DNA of 30,823 nucleotides. Origin: DASUPK01 sp036276255 (lineage in GTDB: Bacteria > Actinomycetota > Thermoleophilia > Solirubrobacterales > 70-9). Positions 1-7,167 of this stretch are shown here, piece after piece. The stretch covers positions 1 to 30,823 of the forward strand of contig DASUPK010000094.1 in the NCBI GenBank assembly GCA_036276255.1. Reading direction: 5' to 3'. Both the position numbers and the translations under genes were made by a program. The notes below the pieces were generated by a model, which saw only the letters and a program-made list of their open reading frames with translations, was not told the origin of the DNA and made no database searches. Each line of letters starts with the position of its first letter. Position 1 is the stretch's first letter.

Positions 1-626
1 GCCTCCTCGAGGTACTGGGTCGTCAGGAAGACGGTCATCCCCTCGTCCCGGGAGAGACGCGCGACCTCGTCCCACAGGGCGCTGCGACTCTGGATGTCGA
101 GGCCGGTCGTGGGCTCGTCGAGGAAGAGGACACGCGGGCCGTGAAGCAGGGCGAGCGCCAGGTCGAGCCGCCTCTTCATCCCGCCCGAGTAGCCGCCGAC
201 CTTCCGGTCCGCGGCATCCGCGAGGCCGACGCGCTCGATCAGCTCGTCGCCGCGCTTGGTCCGCTCCGCCTTCGGCATGCCGTGGAGCGCGCCCTGAAGG
301 CGCATGTGCTCGCGGGCCGTCAGGTTCGGATCGAGGGCGGCCTCCTGCAGGGCGGCCCCGATGGCGTCACGGACGGACGCGCCCTGCTTGACGACGTCGA
401 ATCCGGCCACGCGGGCGCTGCCAGCGGTGGGCGGGAGGAGGGTGGTGAGCATGTGAACGGTGGTCGACTTGCCGGCGCCGTTCGGGCCGAGGAAGCCATA
501 GATCTCACCGGGACGAACCTCGAGGTCGATGCCGTCGACGGCGCGCACGCCGCCCTTGAACTCGCGGACGAGGCCGTTGACCTCGATTCCGTTGCCGTGC
601 GACTGGGCTCCGTTCATGCTCTGCAT
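1..626 (-). CDS. DrrA-type ABC transporter ATP-binding protein (3' end cut by window edge)
   Basis: The gene runs off the left edge; 208 codons are visible. It encodes the cytoplasmic ATPase of an ABC exporter of the daunorubicin-resistance (DrrA/CcmA) type. Visible motifs: Walker A GPNGAGKST at residues 47-55, signature YSGGMKRRLD at 146-155 and Walker B VLFLDEP at 166-172, followed by the TTGLD typical of DrrA proteins. ATG at 626 is chosen over the in-frame ATG at 617 because an SD-like GGAAGGGA lies about 7 nt before it. A membrane-permease partner would be expected further left, outside the window. The divergent MarR gene and the shared palindrome suggest MarR control of this exporter. 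The family call is firm; the exported substrate cannot be read from sequence. Confidence 0.93.
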   Translation of the reverse strand, partial: MQSMNGAQSHGNGIEVNGLVREFKGGVRAVDGIDLEVRPGEIYGFLGPNGAGKSTTVHMLTTLLPPTAGSARVAGFDVVKQGASVRDAIGAALQEAALDPNLTAREHMRLQGALHGMPKAERTKRGDELIERVGLADAADRKVGGYSGGMKRRLDLALALLHGPRVLFLDEPTTGLDIQSRSALWDEVARLSRDEGMTVFLTTQYLEE

Positions 627-705
627 CCGAGTTCCCTTCCTGAAACGGGTTGCTCCTCGCGGGGCTCGGAGCACCCTCACATCCCGATCGCTTGCGAAGG
701 ACGGC

Positions 706-764
706 AGTATACATAGATAGTTGAACCTTGCAACCTTGTAAGTAGCAAACTTTCCCAGTACGAT
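706..764. promoter_or_regulatory. Divergent drrA-like/marR promoters with a palindromic operator
   Basis: An imperfect palindrome, CTTGCAA-CC-TTGTAAG, spans 727-742 (6 of 7 arm positions pair). On the minus strand TTGCAA (733-728) and TATACT (711-706) form a -35/-10 pair with a 16-bp spacer for the ABC gene. On the plus strand TTGTAA (736-741) and TACGAT (759-764) are 17 bp apart and serve marR. The palindrome covers both -35 elements, so one bound dimer could block both genes. MarR binding is inferred. Confidence 0.6.
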
Positions 765-774
765 CCCCCACAAC

Positions 775-1314
775 ATGGCCAAGGGGAAGGACTCAGAGAA
801 GGGGCGCCCGGGGTCCGGGCCGGAGTCCTGGCTCGCCGGCGAGCTGGGCCGCACCGATCCGGGCAGCCAGGCCTGGAGCCTGATGCACTGGCTGATGGTG
901 ACCAACAAGCACAGGCTCTTCGCAATGGCTCAGGAGTTCGATCTCGCGCCCCAGCAGATGATCGCCCTGCGCATGCTCGCCTCTGGCCCCCGCAAGATGA
1001 GCGAACTGGCCCAGGCTCTCTTCTGCGACAACTCGAATGTCACCGGCATCGTCGACCGCCTCGAGGAGCGCGGCCTGGTCCGGCGGGAGGCCGCCGACGG
1101 AGACCGCCGCGTGAAGCTCCTCGTCCTCACCAAGGAGGGGGAGAGGATGCGGGTGGAGATCACCAAGCGGATGGCAGAGCCGCCCCCACCGATCGCCTCC
1201 CTCTCGGAAAAGGATCAGCGCCAGCTTCGGGACATCCTGAAGCGCGCCGTCGAGGGCATCTCGGACGCCGAGGCCGCCGCGGCGCTGGCCGGCAAGGCCT
1301 CCTCCGGAGCCTGA
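775..1314 (+). CDS. MarR family transcriptional regulator
   Basis: A 179-residue winged-helix regulator, divergent from the ABC exporter ATPase. The MarR core spans about residues 50-155. It contains the helix-turn-helix segment MSELAQALFCDNSNVTGIVD, the usual LEERGLVRR, and a wing with DGDRRVKLLVLT. A longer, polar N-terminus of about 35 residues precedes the domain. No Shine-Dalgarno is visible, and a -10 (TACGAT, 759-764) lies 10 nt before the ATG, so the mRNA is probably leaderless. MarR proteins usually sense small aromatic or drug-like ligands and repress a neighbouring efflux system; control of the divergent exporter is inferred from the shared operator. Confidence 0.93.
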   Translation: MAKGKDSEKGRPGSGPESWLAGELGRTDPGSQAWSLMHWLMVTNKHRLFAMAQEFDLAPQQMIALRMLASGPRKMSELAQALFCDNSNVTGIVDRLEERGLVRREAADGDRRVKLLVLTKEGERMRVEITKRMAEPPPPIASLSEKDQRQLRDILKRAVEGISDAEAAAALAGKASSGA

Positions 1315-1321
1315 ATCCGAG

Positions 1322-2413
1322 CTACGTGACCTCGGGGGCGGGAGTCGGGCCGCCCGCTTCCTCCTCGGCGGCCGTCACCTCGCGGCGATATTCGCGGTAC
1401 TCGTTGATGCCGATCTGGATCGAGGCAGCCACGGGGATGGCGAGGAGCGCACCGAGGATGCCGAACAGCGTGCTGCCGAAGAGGACCGCCACCAGGACGA
1501 TGAAAGCCTCGATCTTGGTTGCGCGCTTCTGGATCTGCGGCTGAATCAGGTAGTTCTCGACCTGCTGATAGATGACCGCGAACACGATCCAGATGATCAG
1601 GACGATCGGGAAGTCGACGAACGCGGTGACGATCGCCACCAGGACCGCGCCGATCGTGGCCCCGATCACCGGGATCAGGTCGGCGACGAAGATGACCACT
1701 GCGAGCGGGCCCGCGAACGGCACCCCGAGGATGTTCAGCATGATGAACGCCGAGAGGCCCGCGATCGTCGCCTGCAGCAACGCTCCGCCGACGTAGTTGC
1801 CGACGGCGTTGGCGATTCGCCGCAGGGTTCGCTCGATCCGCTCGGCGTGCTCGGGTCTCTGCATTCGTATGAAGCTCTCGCCCCATCTCGGCCCGGCGGC
1901 GACCATGAAGATGCTCAGGACCAGGATCGTGATGCCGGCGAAGATCGAGCTGACCAGCCCGAAGCCGATGTCGCGCAGCACTCCGGCGGCGTCGCCGGCC
2001 TTGCTGGGGAGCTTGTTCGCCTCATCGGAGAGCTTCTGGGTGATGTCGTACTTGTTGTTGAGGTCATTGAGCGTCTTGTTCTTCTGGACGTAGTCCTCGA
2101 GGTCGTGGACGTAGTGGGGGGCGTTGGTGGCGACGTCTGAGACCTGGTTGACGATCGGCGGGATCAGGACCGCCCCGAGCCCGATCGGGATCAGCAGCAG
2201 GCCGAAGTAGACGAGGGCGATCGCGAGCCCCCGCTTCATGTAGCGCTGGAAGAAGTTGACGGGCCCGGCCATGGCGACAGCCAGGAACGCGGCGATGATC
2301 AGCCAGCTGATCGGCCTGCGCAGCAGGTAGATGACGTAGAGGACGAGGATGACCCCTACGACCACGAGCACGTTGCGCGCGATCGTGCGCGCCGGTGAGT
2401 CGATTTTGGGCAT
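1322..2413 (-). CDS. AI-2E family transporter (UPF0118/PerM-like membrane protein)
   Basis: A 363-residue integral membrane protein with the AI-2E transporter layout. Two N-terminal hydrophobic helices lie at about 13-50, another at about 65-90, and then a soluble segment of about 75 residues follows. The C-terminal half is a block of four or five helices containing the family-typical VIFVADLIPVIGATIGAVL and FGILGALLAIPVAA. The family includes TqsA-type signal exporters and Na+/H+ antiporters, so the substrate is open. It is convergent with marR, leaving only 7 bp between the stops. A -10-like TAGATA lies 8 nt before the ATG inside a palindrome, suggesting a leaderless and perhaps repressible transcript. 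Confidence 0.9.
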   Translation of the reverse strand: MPKIDSPARTIARNVLVVVGVILVLYVIYLLRRPISWLIIAAFLAVAMAGPVNFFQRYMKRGLAIALVYFGLLLIPIGLGAVLIPPIVNQVSDVATNAPHYVHDLEDYVQKNKTLNDLNNKYDITQKLSDEANKLPSKAGDAAGVLRDIGFGLVSSIFAGITILVLSIFMVAAGPRWGESFIRMQRPEHAERIERTLRRIANAVGNYVGGALLQATIAGLSAFIMLNILGVPFAGPLAVVIFVADLIPVIGATIGAVLVAIVTAFVDFPIVLIIWIVFAVIYQQVENYLIQPQIQKRATKIEAFIVLVAVLFGSTLFGILGALLAIPVAASIQIGINEYREYRREVTAAEEEAGGPTPAPEVT

Positions 2414-2439
2414 GCCGACCCTATCTATTCGGGGTCGGC
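2414..2439 (-). promoter_or_regulatory. Perfect inverted repeat around the -10 of the AI-2E gene
   Basis: GCCGACCC (2414-2421) and GGGTCGGC (2432-2439) are exact reverse complements, 10 nt apart, and the element touches the start codon. The -10-like TAGATA (minus strand, 2427-2422) lies between and partly in the arms. As DNA it looks like an operator; as RNA it would be a hairpin next to the start. Confidence 0.5.
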
Positions 2440-2735
2440 GCGCCCCTTCCTACGCACAAACTTCCATACACCGGCTGGGGAAACTGGGCCTATTCGACTG
2501 GGAGTGTCAGTAGTCCAAGAGGCGTCGTGCTACTCCACCCGTCCAACGGCTTCGAGGGCTTCGCTGTGTGGGTGACGACAAGACCCCGGGACAAAGCGGG
2601 AAACATTCGTCCAAATCCAGGTCGAAGCGCTGGCCCCGGTTCGCCAAGAAAATAATCTCCTCGCACTGAGAGTGCTGAGAGGTTGGTGGCTCAGCATTCC
2701 AGGGGGAAGACTCGGCACACAACGAGTCACCTAAC
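2440..2735. other. Gene-poor stretch with no recognised gene
   Basis: Nothing here resembles a protein family, tRNA or known RNA. Base composition is visibly more balanced than the flanks. Overlapping minus-strand frames of 60-70 residues exist, but they have no domain, no good SD and unusual composition. One small inverted repeat, TGCTGAG/CTCAGCA with a 10-nt loop, lies at 2673-2696. It could be a decayed gene or insertion scar. Confidence 0.5.
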
Positions 2736-2770
2736 GTTCAGGGGGCTTGCGGGCTGCGGGTCCCCTGAAC
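2736..2770 (-). terminator. Hairpin downstream of the SnoaL-like gene
   Basis: GTTCAGGGG (2736-2744) pairs perfectly with CCCCTGAAC (2762-2770) across a 17-nt loop, 28 bp beyond the SnoaL-like stop. No strong U-tract follows on either strand, so the terminator role is tentative. Confidence 0.45.
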
Positions 2771-2798
2771 TCATTTAGAGAGCATTCAGAGACATCGC

Positions 2799-3203
2799 CT
2801 ACTCCGACAGCCCGGCGGCTTCGAGGGCTTGGCTGCGCTTCATGTAGCCGCGTACCCGGGCGATCTTTCCGTCCCGGACGGTATTGACGGTGCCGATATC
2901 GGTCTCCACCACGGCTCCGCTCTCCCTGCCCATCGCGACCTCATGGAGGAAGACGATCACTTCGTCATCGCCCGCATCGATGTAGTCGTCTGCCCGCAGC
3001 TCGATCCTCTCCCAGACCTCGAAGTAGTCAATGAATGCCTTCGCCACTTCTGCGCTGCCGTGGTAGGTGCGGCCTTCGTTAATACCGCCCACTGTGGCGT
3101 GCCATTCGACATCGGGGTCGAGTGCATCGAGGGCCGTGGCCGCATCGCCGCGGAGCATTGCTTCAGTGGCCGTGCGCACCGTCTCGACGTTCTCCTGCGA
3201 CAT
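2799..3203 (-). CDS. SnoaL-like / NTF2-fold protein
   Basis: A 134-residue protein of the SnoaL-like domain group (NTF2 fold), a cone-shaped alpha+beta barrel used by small-molecule isomerases, cyclases and many uncharacterised proteins. Family hallmarks: an N-terminal helix pair ending in DALDPDVEWHA, a GRTYHGSAEVAKAFIDYFE segment, a middle strand FLHEVAMGRESG, and a C-terminal VRDGKIARVRGY. The start at 3203 (MSQENVETV) is preferred because homologues begin in this way. A longer open frame reaches 3767, but its extra part is antisense to the GNAT gene. A -10-like GATACT lies 9 nt upstream, duplicated in a 20-bp tandem repeat. Substrate unknown. Confidence 0.85.
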   Translation of the reverse strand: MSQENVETVRTATEAMLRGDAATALDALDPDVEWHATVGGINEGRTYHGSAEVAKAFIDYFEVWERIELRADDYIDAGDDEVIVFLHEVAMGRESGAVVETDIGTVNTVRDGKIARVRGYMKRSQALEAAGLSE

Positions 3204-3210
3204 CGCCCAC

Positions 3211-3250
3211 CCAGTATCCGCCGATTGGACCCAGTATCCGCCGATTGGAC
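3211..3250. repeat. Perfect 20-bp tandem duplication in the SnoaL-like promoter
   Basis: The 20-bp unit at 3211-3230 is repeated exactly at 3231-3250. Each copy carries GATACT on the minus strand, so the likely -10 of the SnoaL-like gene is doubled at a 20-bp interval. The palindrome ATTGG-A-CCAAT (3244-3254) forms only at the outer edge, where the second copy meets unique sequence. Confidence 0.85.
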
Positions 3251-3336
3251 CAATGGAGGTGATCGCAACAGGTCGCGTCCCTGAAACCGCCCAGACGAGT
3301 GCAGCCGCCAGCCACCGGACGAGGGTTGCCAAACCG

Positions 3337-3342
3337 TAGTAT
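3337..3342 (+). promoter_or_regulatory. -10 element of the GNAT-led cluster
   Basis: TAGTAT ends 8 nt before the ATG at 3351 and no SD is present, which fits a leaderless transcript. Confidence 0.5.
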
Positions 3343-3350
3343 CGGCCCGC

Positions 3351-3839
3351 ATGCCAGACGAGCCCGTAGCCGAAGGTCCACGCAAGCTCGCCGAGGGGAT
3401 CGAGGTTCGGCCCGCTCGCGAGGATGAGATCGACGACCTGATGCCCCTGATGCGGGCCTACTGCGAGTTCTACGAGTCCTCGCCGCCCGACGAGGGTGTC
3501 ATCGAGATGCTGCGGACGCTGATCACCGATCCGTCGCAGGGCGCCGTCTTCATCGCCCGCAAGGAGGACCGGGCGGTTGGCGTGGCGACGCTCGACTGGA
3601 AATGGTCGAGCCTGAAGGGCGCCCGGCTTGGCTACCTCGAGGACCTCTTCGTGGACCCGGACGCGCGGGGCGACGGGATCGCGGATGCGCTGATCGAGAT
3701 CTGCGCGGAGCGCTGCCGGGAACTCGGCATGCCGGCGTTGGAGTGGCTCACCGCACCCGACAACCACCGGGCCCAGAAGGTCTATGACCGCATCGGCGCG
3801 GAGTCGGGCACCTACCTTGAGTACGACCTCGAGCTGTGA
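3351..3839 (+). CDS. GNAT family N-acetyltransferase
   Basis: A 162-residue acetyl-CoA-dependent acyltransferase. The GNAT core begins at about residue 17 (IEVRPAREDEIDDL). Strand beta4 and motif A are at 95-115 (YLEDLFVDPDARGDGIADAL); RGDGIA is the pyrophosphate-binding Q/R-x-x-G-x-G/A loop. Motif B follows as LEWLTAPDNHRAQKVYDRIGA, the usual N-x-x-A-x-x-x-Y helix. The acceptor substrate is not predictable. It leads a plus-strand cluster, and its TGA overlaps the GTG of the next gene by 4 nt, implying translational coupling. Confidence 0.92.
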   Translation: MPDEPVAEGPRKLAEGIEVRPAREDEIDDLMPLMRAYCEFYESSPPDEGVIEMLRTLITDPSQGAVFIARKEDRAVGVATLDWKWSSLKGARLGYLEDLFVDPDARGDGIADALIEICAERCRELGMPALEWLTAPDNHRAQKVYDRIGAESGTYLEYDLEL

Positions 3840-4654
3840 GCCCGCGGCGCCGTTCTGATCGGCGCTCAGGCGGGCTGAATCATGTGCGAGCGGGGGAGGG
3901 CCCGCCCCTGCTCCTGCTCCACTCGCTGGGCGGCTCGCTGATCCAGTGGTCCCCGGTCATGGACCTGCTCGCCGCCGAGCACGAGGTGGTCGCGATCGAC
4001 ATGCCGGGATTCGGCGAGTCGCCCGAGCTGCCGAGCGGGGTCGAGCCGCGTGCCGCGAACCTGGCGACGGCGGCGCTCGACTTCTTTGACTCGCTCGGCA
4101 TCGACGGCAAGCCCGCGATCGCCGGGATCTCCCTCGGCGGCTGGACAGCCGTCGAGTGCGCCAGGCAGGGCGGCGCGAGCGCCGTCGTCGCCCTCTGCCC
4201 GGCGGGGTTCTGGAGGCGCTCTCCGTACTCCTCGAACCGAACCGTGGCGCGGGCGCGGCGCGGCGGCCGTGCCGCGAGCGCCCTGCTCCGGCCGATCATG
4301 TCGACGGCCGGGGGGCGCCGGCGCGCCCTCGGTCGTTTCATCTACCGTCCGGAGCGCCTCAGCCCGGGCGAGGCGGAGGCGATCGCCAAGGCCTACGTGA
4401 CCGCGCCGGCATACGACGAGGCGAGCGCGTTGATGCGCGCGGGCCAGGTGGAGGATCTCAAGGGGATCAAGACGCCGATCACCCTCGCCTGGGCCGAGCA
4501 CGACACCCTGGTCCGCAATCGCCCTCTCCCGGACAAGATGCTGCCCAAGCGGGTACAACAGGTCGAGCTCCCCGGGTGCGGTCATGTCCCGACCTGGGAC
4601 GACCCCGAGCTGGTGGCCCGCGTGATCCTTGCGGGCGCGCGGCGAAAGCGATAG
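3836..4654 (+). CDS. Alpha/beta-fold hydrolase
   Basis: A 272-residue cytoplasmic serine hydrolase with a complete visible catalytic set. The oxyanion region is HSLGG (29-33), the nucleophile elbow GISLGG (97-102, Ser99), the acid AEHD (Asp223) and the histidine GCGH (His250). An Arg-rich cap lies at about 126-175. The start is GTG at 3836, inside the GTGA shared with the GNAT stop. A later start is possible because the first 15 residues are not typical of the fold. Cluster partners (GNAT, VOC, carboxyltransferase) do not fix the substrate; esterase or lactonase activity is the safest wording. Confidence 0.9.
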   Translation: MSPRRRSDRRSGGLNHVRAGEGPPLLLLHSLGGSLIQWSPVMDLLAAEHEVVAIDMPGFGESPELPSGVEPRAANLATAALDFFDSLGIDGKPAIAGISLGGWTAVECARQGGASAVVALCPAGFWRRSPYSSNRTVARARRGGRAASALLRPIMSTAGGRRRALGRFIYRPERLSPGEAEAIAKAYVTAPAYDEASALMRAGQVEDLKGIKTPITLAWAEHDTLVRNRPLPDKMLPKRVQQVELPGCGHVPTWDDPELVARVILAGARRKR

Positions 4655-4665
4655 AAGGAGGACGG

Positions 4666-5469
4666 ATGAGCGAGCGCACCGAGTACGCACCGAGCGAGTT
4701 CTGCTGGGTGGACCTGTCGACGAAGGACGTCGACGGCGCGAAGGAGTTCTACGGAGAGCTGCTGGGCGTCGACGCCGAGCTCGCCCCGGGCGATCCTGAG
4801 GAGACCGGCGGCTACGGCTTCTTTGTGAAGAACGGCAAGATGATCGCCGGCATCGGCCCGACCCAACGCGATGAGCAGCCCTCAGCCTGGTCGAGCTACG
4901 TCAAGGTCGAGGATGCCGACGCCACAGCGGAGAAGGTCAAGGAGGCGGGCGGCGAGGTCCACTTCGGGCCGATCGACCTCCCCAACGACTCAGGGCGAAT
5001 GGCCGTGCTCCAGGATCCGACCGGGGCGTTCGTCTGCATGATGCAGCAGGGGAACCACCCGGGGGCACAGCTGGTCAATGAGCCCGGCGCCTGGACCTGG
5101 AACAACCTGATGACCCGGGACGCAGAGAAGGCCAAGGACTTCTACGGCCGGGTCTTCGGCTGGTCGGCGACCCACCACGAGCAGGCGCCGCCGGGGGTGG
5201 ACCTGTGGCAGGTGGAGGGCCAGCGCTGGCCGGAGGGCCTCGGCGGCCTGATGGAGATCACCGCCGAGATGCCCGCCGAGATGCCATCCCACTGGCAGGT
5301 GTACTTCATCGTCGAGAACGCAGACGCTGCGATCGAGAAGGCGGAGTCCAAGGGAGCGAAGCTGGCCTTCGGCCCGATCGACATCCCGGTCGGCCGGATC
5401 GCGACCCTGGTCGACCCTCAGGGGGCCGTGGTCTCGATCACCGAGGCGAACTACCCCGAGCCGAGGTAG
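4666..5469 (+). CDS. Two-domain VOC (glyoxalase/bleomycin-resistance fold) protein
   Basis: A 267-residue protein built of two tandem VOC units, about residues 8-125 and 139-262. Both open alike (FCWVDLSTKDVDGAKEFYGELLG and WTWNNLMTRDAEKAKDFYGRVFG) and both end in a GPID...DP.GA strand. VOC proteins bind divalent metals and act as lyases, dioxygenases, isomerases or binding proteins. This architecture matches actinobacterial 27-kDa VOC proteins of unknown substrate. ATG 4666 is supported by a strong SD, GAAGGAGG, 4-5 nt upstream; a longer upstream frame merely crosses the preceding hydrolase. The 11-nt gap implies co-transcription. Confidence 0.93.
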   Translation: MSERTEYAPSEFCWVDLSTKDVDGAKEFYGELLGVDAELAPGDPEETGGYGFFVKNGKMIAGIGPTQRDEQPSAWSSYVKVEDADATAEKVKEAGGEVHFGPIDLPNDSGRMAVLQDPTGAFVCMMQQGNHPGAQLVNEPGAWTWNNLMTRDAEKAKDFYGRVFGWSATHHEQAPPGVDLWQVEGQRWPEGLGGLMEITAEMPAEMPSHWQVYFIVENADAAIEKAESKGAKLAFGPIDIPVGRIATLVDPQGAVVSITEANYPEPR

Positions 5470-5516
5470 ATCGACCGTGCTGATCGGTCAGGCATAGCTG
5501 TACAACTGCGGCGGCG

Positions 5517-7061
5517 ATGCCGCGGGAGAACGACACTGACCGGGATGACCTCGCTGAGCTGCGGCGCAGGCGCGAACTCACCGAGGACGCGGCCCGATCC
5601 GAGGCCGTCGGCAAGCGGCACGAGCGGGGAGGGCGGACCGCCCGCGAGAACGTCGCCGACCTGATCGACGAGGGCTCTTGGGTCGAGTACGGGCGCTATG
5701 CCACGGCCCAGCAGCGGGCACGCCGCAGCAAGGAGGACCTGATCGCCAACACCCCCGCCGACGGACTGGTCGTGGGGACCGCGACGGTCGAGGGGACTCC
5801 CACGGCGGTGCTCGCCTACGACTACACGGTCCTGGCCGGAACCCAGGGCACGGCCGGGCACTTCAAGAAGGACCGGATGTTCGAGCTGATCGAGCGGATG
5901 CGGCTGCCCGTCGTCTTCTTCGCCGAGGGCGGCGGCGGCCGGCCCGGCGACACGGACAACCCCGTGGTCAGCGCGCTCCAGGTCAGGGCCTTCGCGCTCT
6001 GGGCCAAGCTCTCCGGCCACGTCCCGAGGATCTCGATCGTGGCGGGCAACTGCTTCGCGGGGAACGCGGTGATCGCCGGGTGCTCGGACCTGATCGTGGC
6101 CACCGAGAACTCCTCGCTAGGGATGGCCGGGCCGGCGATGATCGCCGGCGGCGGACTCGGTGAGGTCCGAGCCGAGGAGGTGGGCCCGGTCGAGGTGCAG
6201 GCTCCCAACGGCGTTCTCGACCTCGTCGTCGAGGACGAGGAGGCGGCCGTCGCGGCGACGAAGCAGCTGCTCGGCTACTTGCGCGGACCGGTCGAGGAAT
6301 GGTCGGCCCCGGACCAGGCGCCGCTGCGGGACGCCGTGCCCGAGAGCTCCCGCCGGGCCTACGACGTGATGCCGATCGTTCGCACGATCGCCGACGAGGG
6401 TTCCGTCACGGCCCTGCGCGAGAGCTTCGCGCCGGAGCTGGCCACCGCGCTGCTCCGAATCGAGGGGCGGCCGGTCGGGGTCATCGCCAACAACTGCAAG
6501 CACCAGGCCGGCGTCGTCACCGGCGAGGCCGCGGACAAGGCGGCGCACTTCATGCAGCTCTGCGACGCCTTTGGCCTGCCGGTCGTCTCGCTGATCGACA
6601 CCCCCGGCTACATGGTCGGTCCCGAGGCGGAGCGGGAGGCGCTCGTCCGCCACTGCTGCCGGATGCTGATCGCCGGAGCCGCGCTGACGGTCCCCACCAT
6701 CGCCATCGTCCTGCGGCGCGGCTACGGCCTGGGCGCGCAGGCGATGGCGTTCGGCAGCCTGCACGAGCCGCTCCTGACCGCGGCCTGGCCCGACGCCACC
6801 CTCGGCCCGATGGGGCTGGAGGGCGCCGTGCGCCTCGCCATGCGCCGGGAGCTCGAGGCGATCGAGGACGAGGGCGAGCGCGAGCAGCGGGTCCGCGAGC
6901 TCACCGCTCAGATGTACGAGCACGCCCAGGCGCTCAACGCCGCACAGATCTTCGAGATCGACGACGTGATCGATCCGGCGGAGACGCGAGCGGTAATCGC
7001 CCGGACCCTCGCCGCGGCGGGCACCCCGGAGCCCAGCGGCCGCACGGTTGATTCATGGTGA
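5517..7061 (+). CDS. Acyl-CoA carboxylase carboxyltransferase-type (beta) subunit
   Basis: A 514-residue carboxyl transferase (crotonase-fold) protein of PccB/AccD-like length. The N-terminal half has GTATVEGTPTAVLAYDYTV and the oxyanion-type loop GNCFAGNAVIAGCSDLIVA. The C-terminal half has GVVTGEAADKAAHFMQLCD and LPVVSLIDTPGYMVGPEAE. Family members transfer CO2 from carboxybiotin to an acyl-CoA. The usual GIIRHGAKLLYAY and RKAYGGAY segments are replaced by ALVRHCCRMLIAGA and RRGYGLGAQ, so the substrate should not be assumed to be propionyl-CoA. No biotin carboxylase or biotin-carrier gene is nearby. It ends the plus-strand cluster; mmsA, whose product is propionyl-CoA, is convergent next door. 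Confidence 0.88.
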   Translation: MPRENDTDRDDLAELRRRRELTEDAARSEAVGKRHERGGRTARENVADLIDEGSWVEYGRYATAQQRARRSKEDLIANTPADGLVVGTATVEGTPTAVLAYDYTVLAGTQGTAGHFKKDRMFELIERMRLPVVFFAEGGGGRPGDTDNPVVSALQVRAFALWAKLSGHVPRISIVAGNCFAGNAVIAGCSDLIVATENSSLGMAGPAMIAGGGLGEVRAEEVGPVEVQAPNGVLDLVVEDEEAAVAATKQLLGYLRGPVEEWSAPDQAPLRDAVPESSRRAYDVMPIVRTIADEGSVTALRESFAPELATALLRIEGRPVGVIANNCKHQAGVVTGEAADKAAHFMQLCDAFGLPVVSLIDTPGYMVGPEAEREALVRHCCRMLIAGAALTVPTIAIVLRRGYGLGAQAMAFGSLHEPLLTAAWPDATLGPMGLEGAVRLAMRRELEAIEDEGEREQRVRELTAQMYEHAQALNAAQIFEIDDVIDPAETRAVIARTLAAAGTPEPSGRTVDSW

Positions 7062-7068
7062 TCGGTGC

Positions 7069-7167
7069 ATGGCTTCGCCACAAAGTCGCGGCCACAAGCG
7101 GCCGCCCCACATAAGTCGCTTCGGGCTTCGCCCTCCGCTCCGAAGTGGAGCGGCCTGGTGGCCGCTA
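7069..7167. repeat. Interspersed structured element, copy 1
   Basis: Starts with the mini-hairpin GGCTTCGCC (7071-7079). The outer stem is GCGGCCAC (7088-7095) with GTGGCCGC (7158-7165); the inner stem is GGCCGC (7100-7105) with GCGGCC (7150-7155). The unpaired AAGTCGC is at 7113-7119 and an apical GGGC-TTC-GCCC at 7123-7133. An alternative arm pairs CCGCTCC (7135-7141) with GGAGCGG (7147-7153). It lies between convergent genes, and the last stem base is the first base (in plus orientation) of the mmsA stop triplet. Confidence 0.85.

Noticed and set aside
3211..3250. Tandem repeat as a CRISPR remnant
   Set aside because: The units are directly adjacent with no spacer, and there are no cas genes.
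2799..3767. A 322-codon frame extending the SnoaL-like gene
   Set aside because: The extension is antisense to the GNAT gene. The family N-terminus is at 3203.
4156..5469. A 437-codon frame extending the VOC gene upstream
   Set aside because: The added part is an Arg-rich frame-shifted shadow of the alpha/beta hydrolase. A strong SD marks ATG 4666.
7069..7167. The structured element as a tRNA, riboswitch or IS element
   Set aside because: There is no cloverleaf or CCA/T-loop signature. It lies at 3' ends, not 5' leaders. It is too short to encode a transposase, and I see no clear flanking target duplication.
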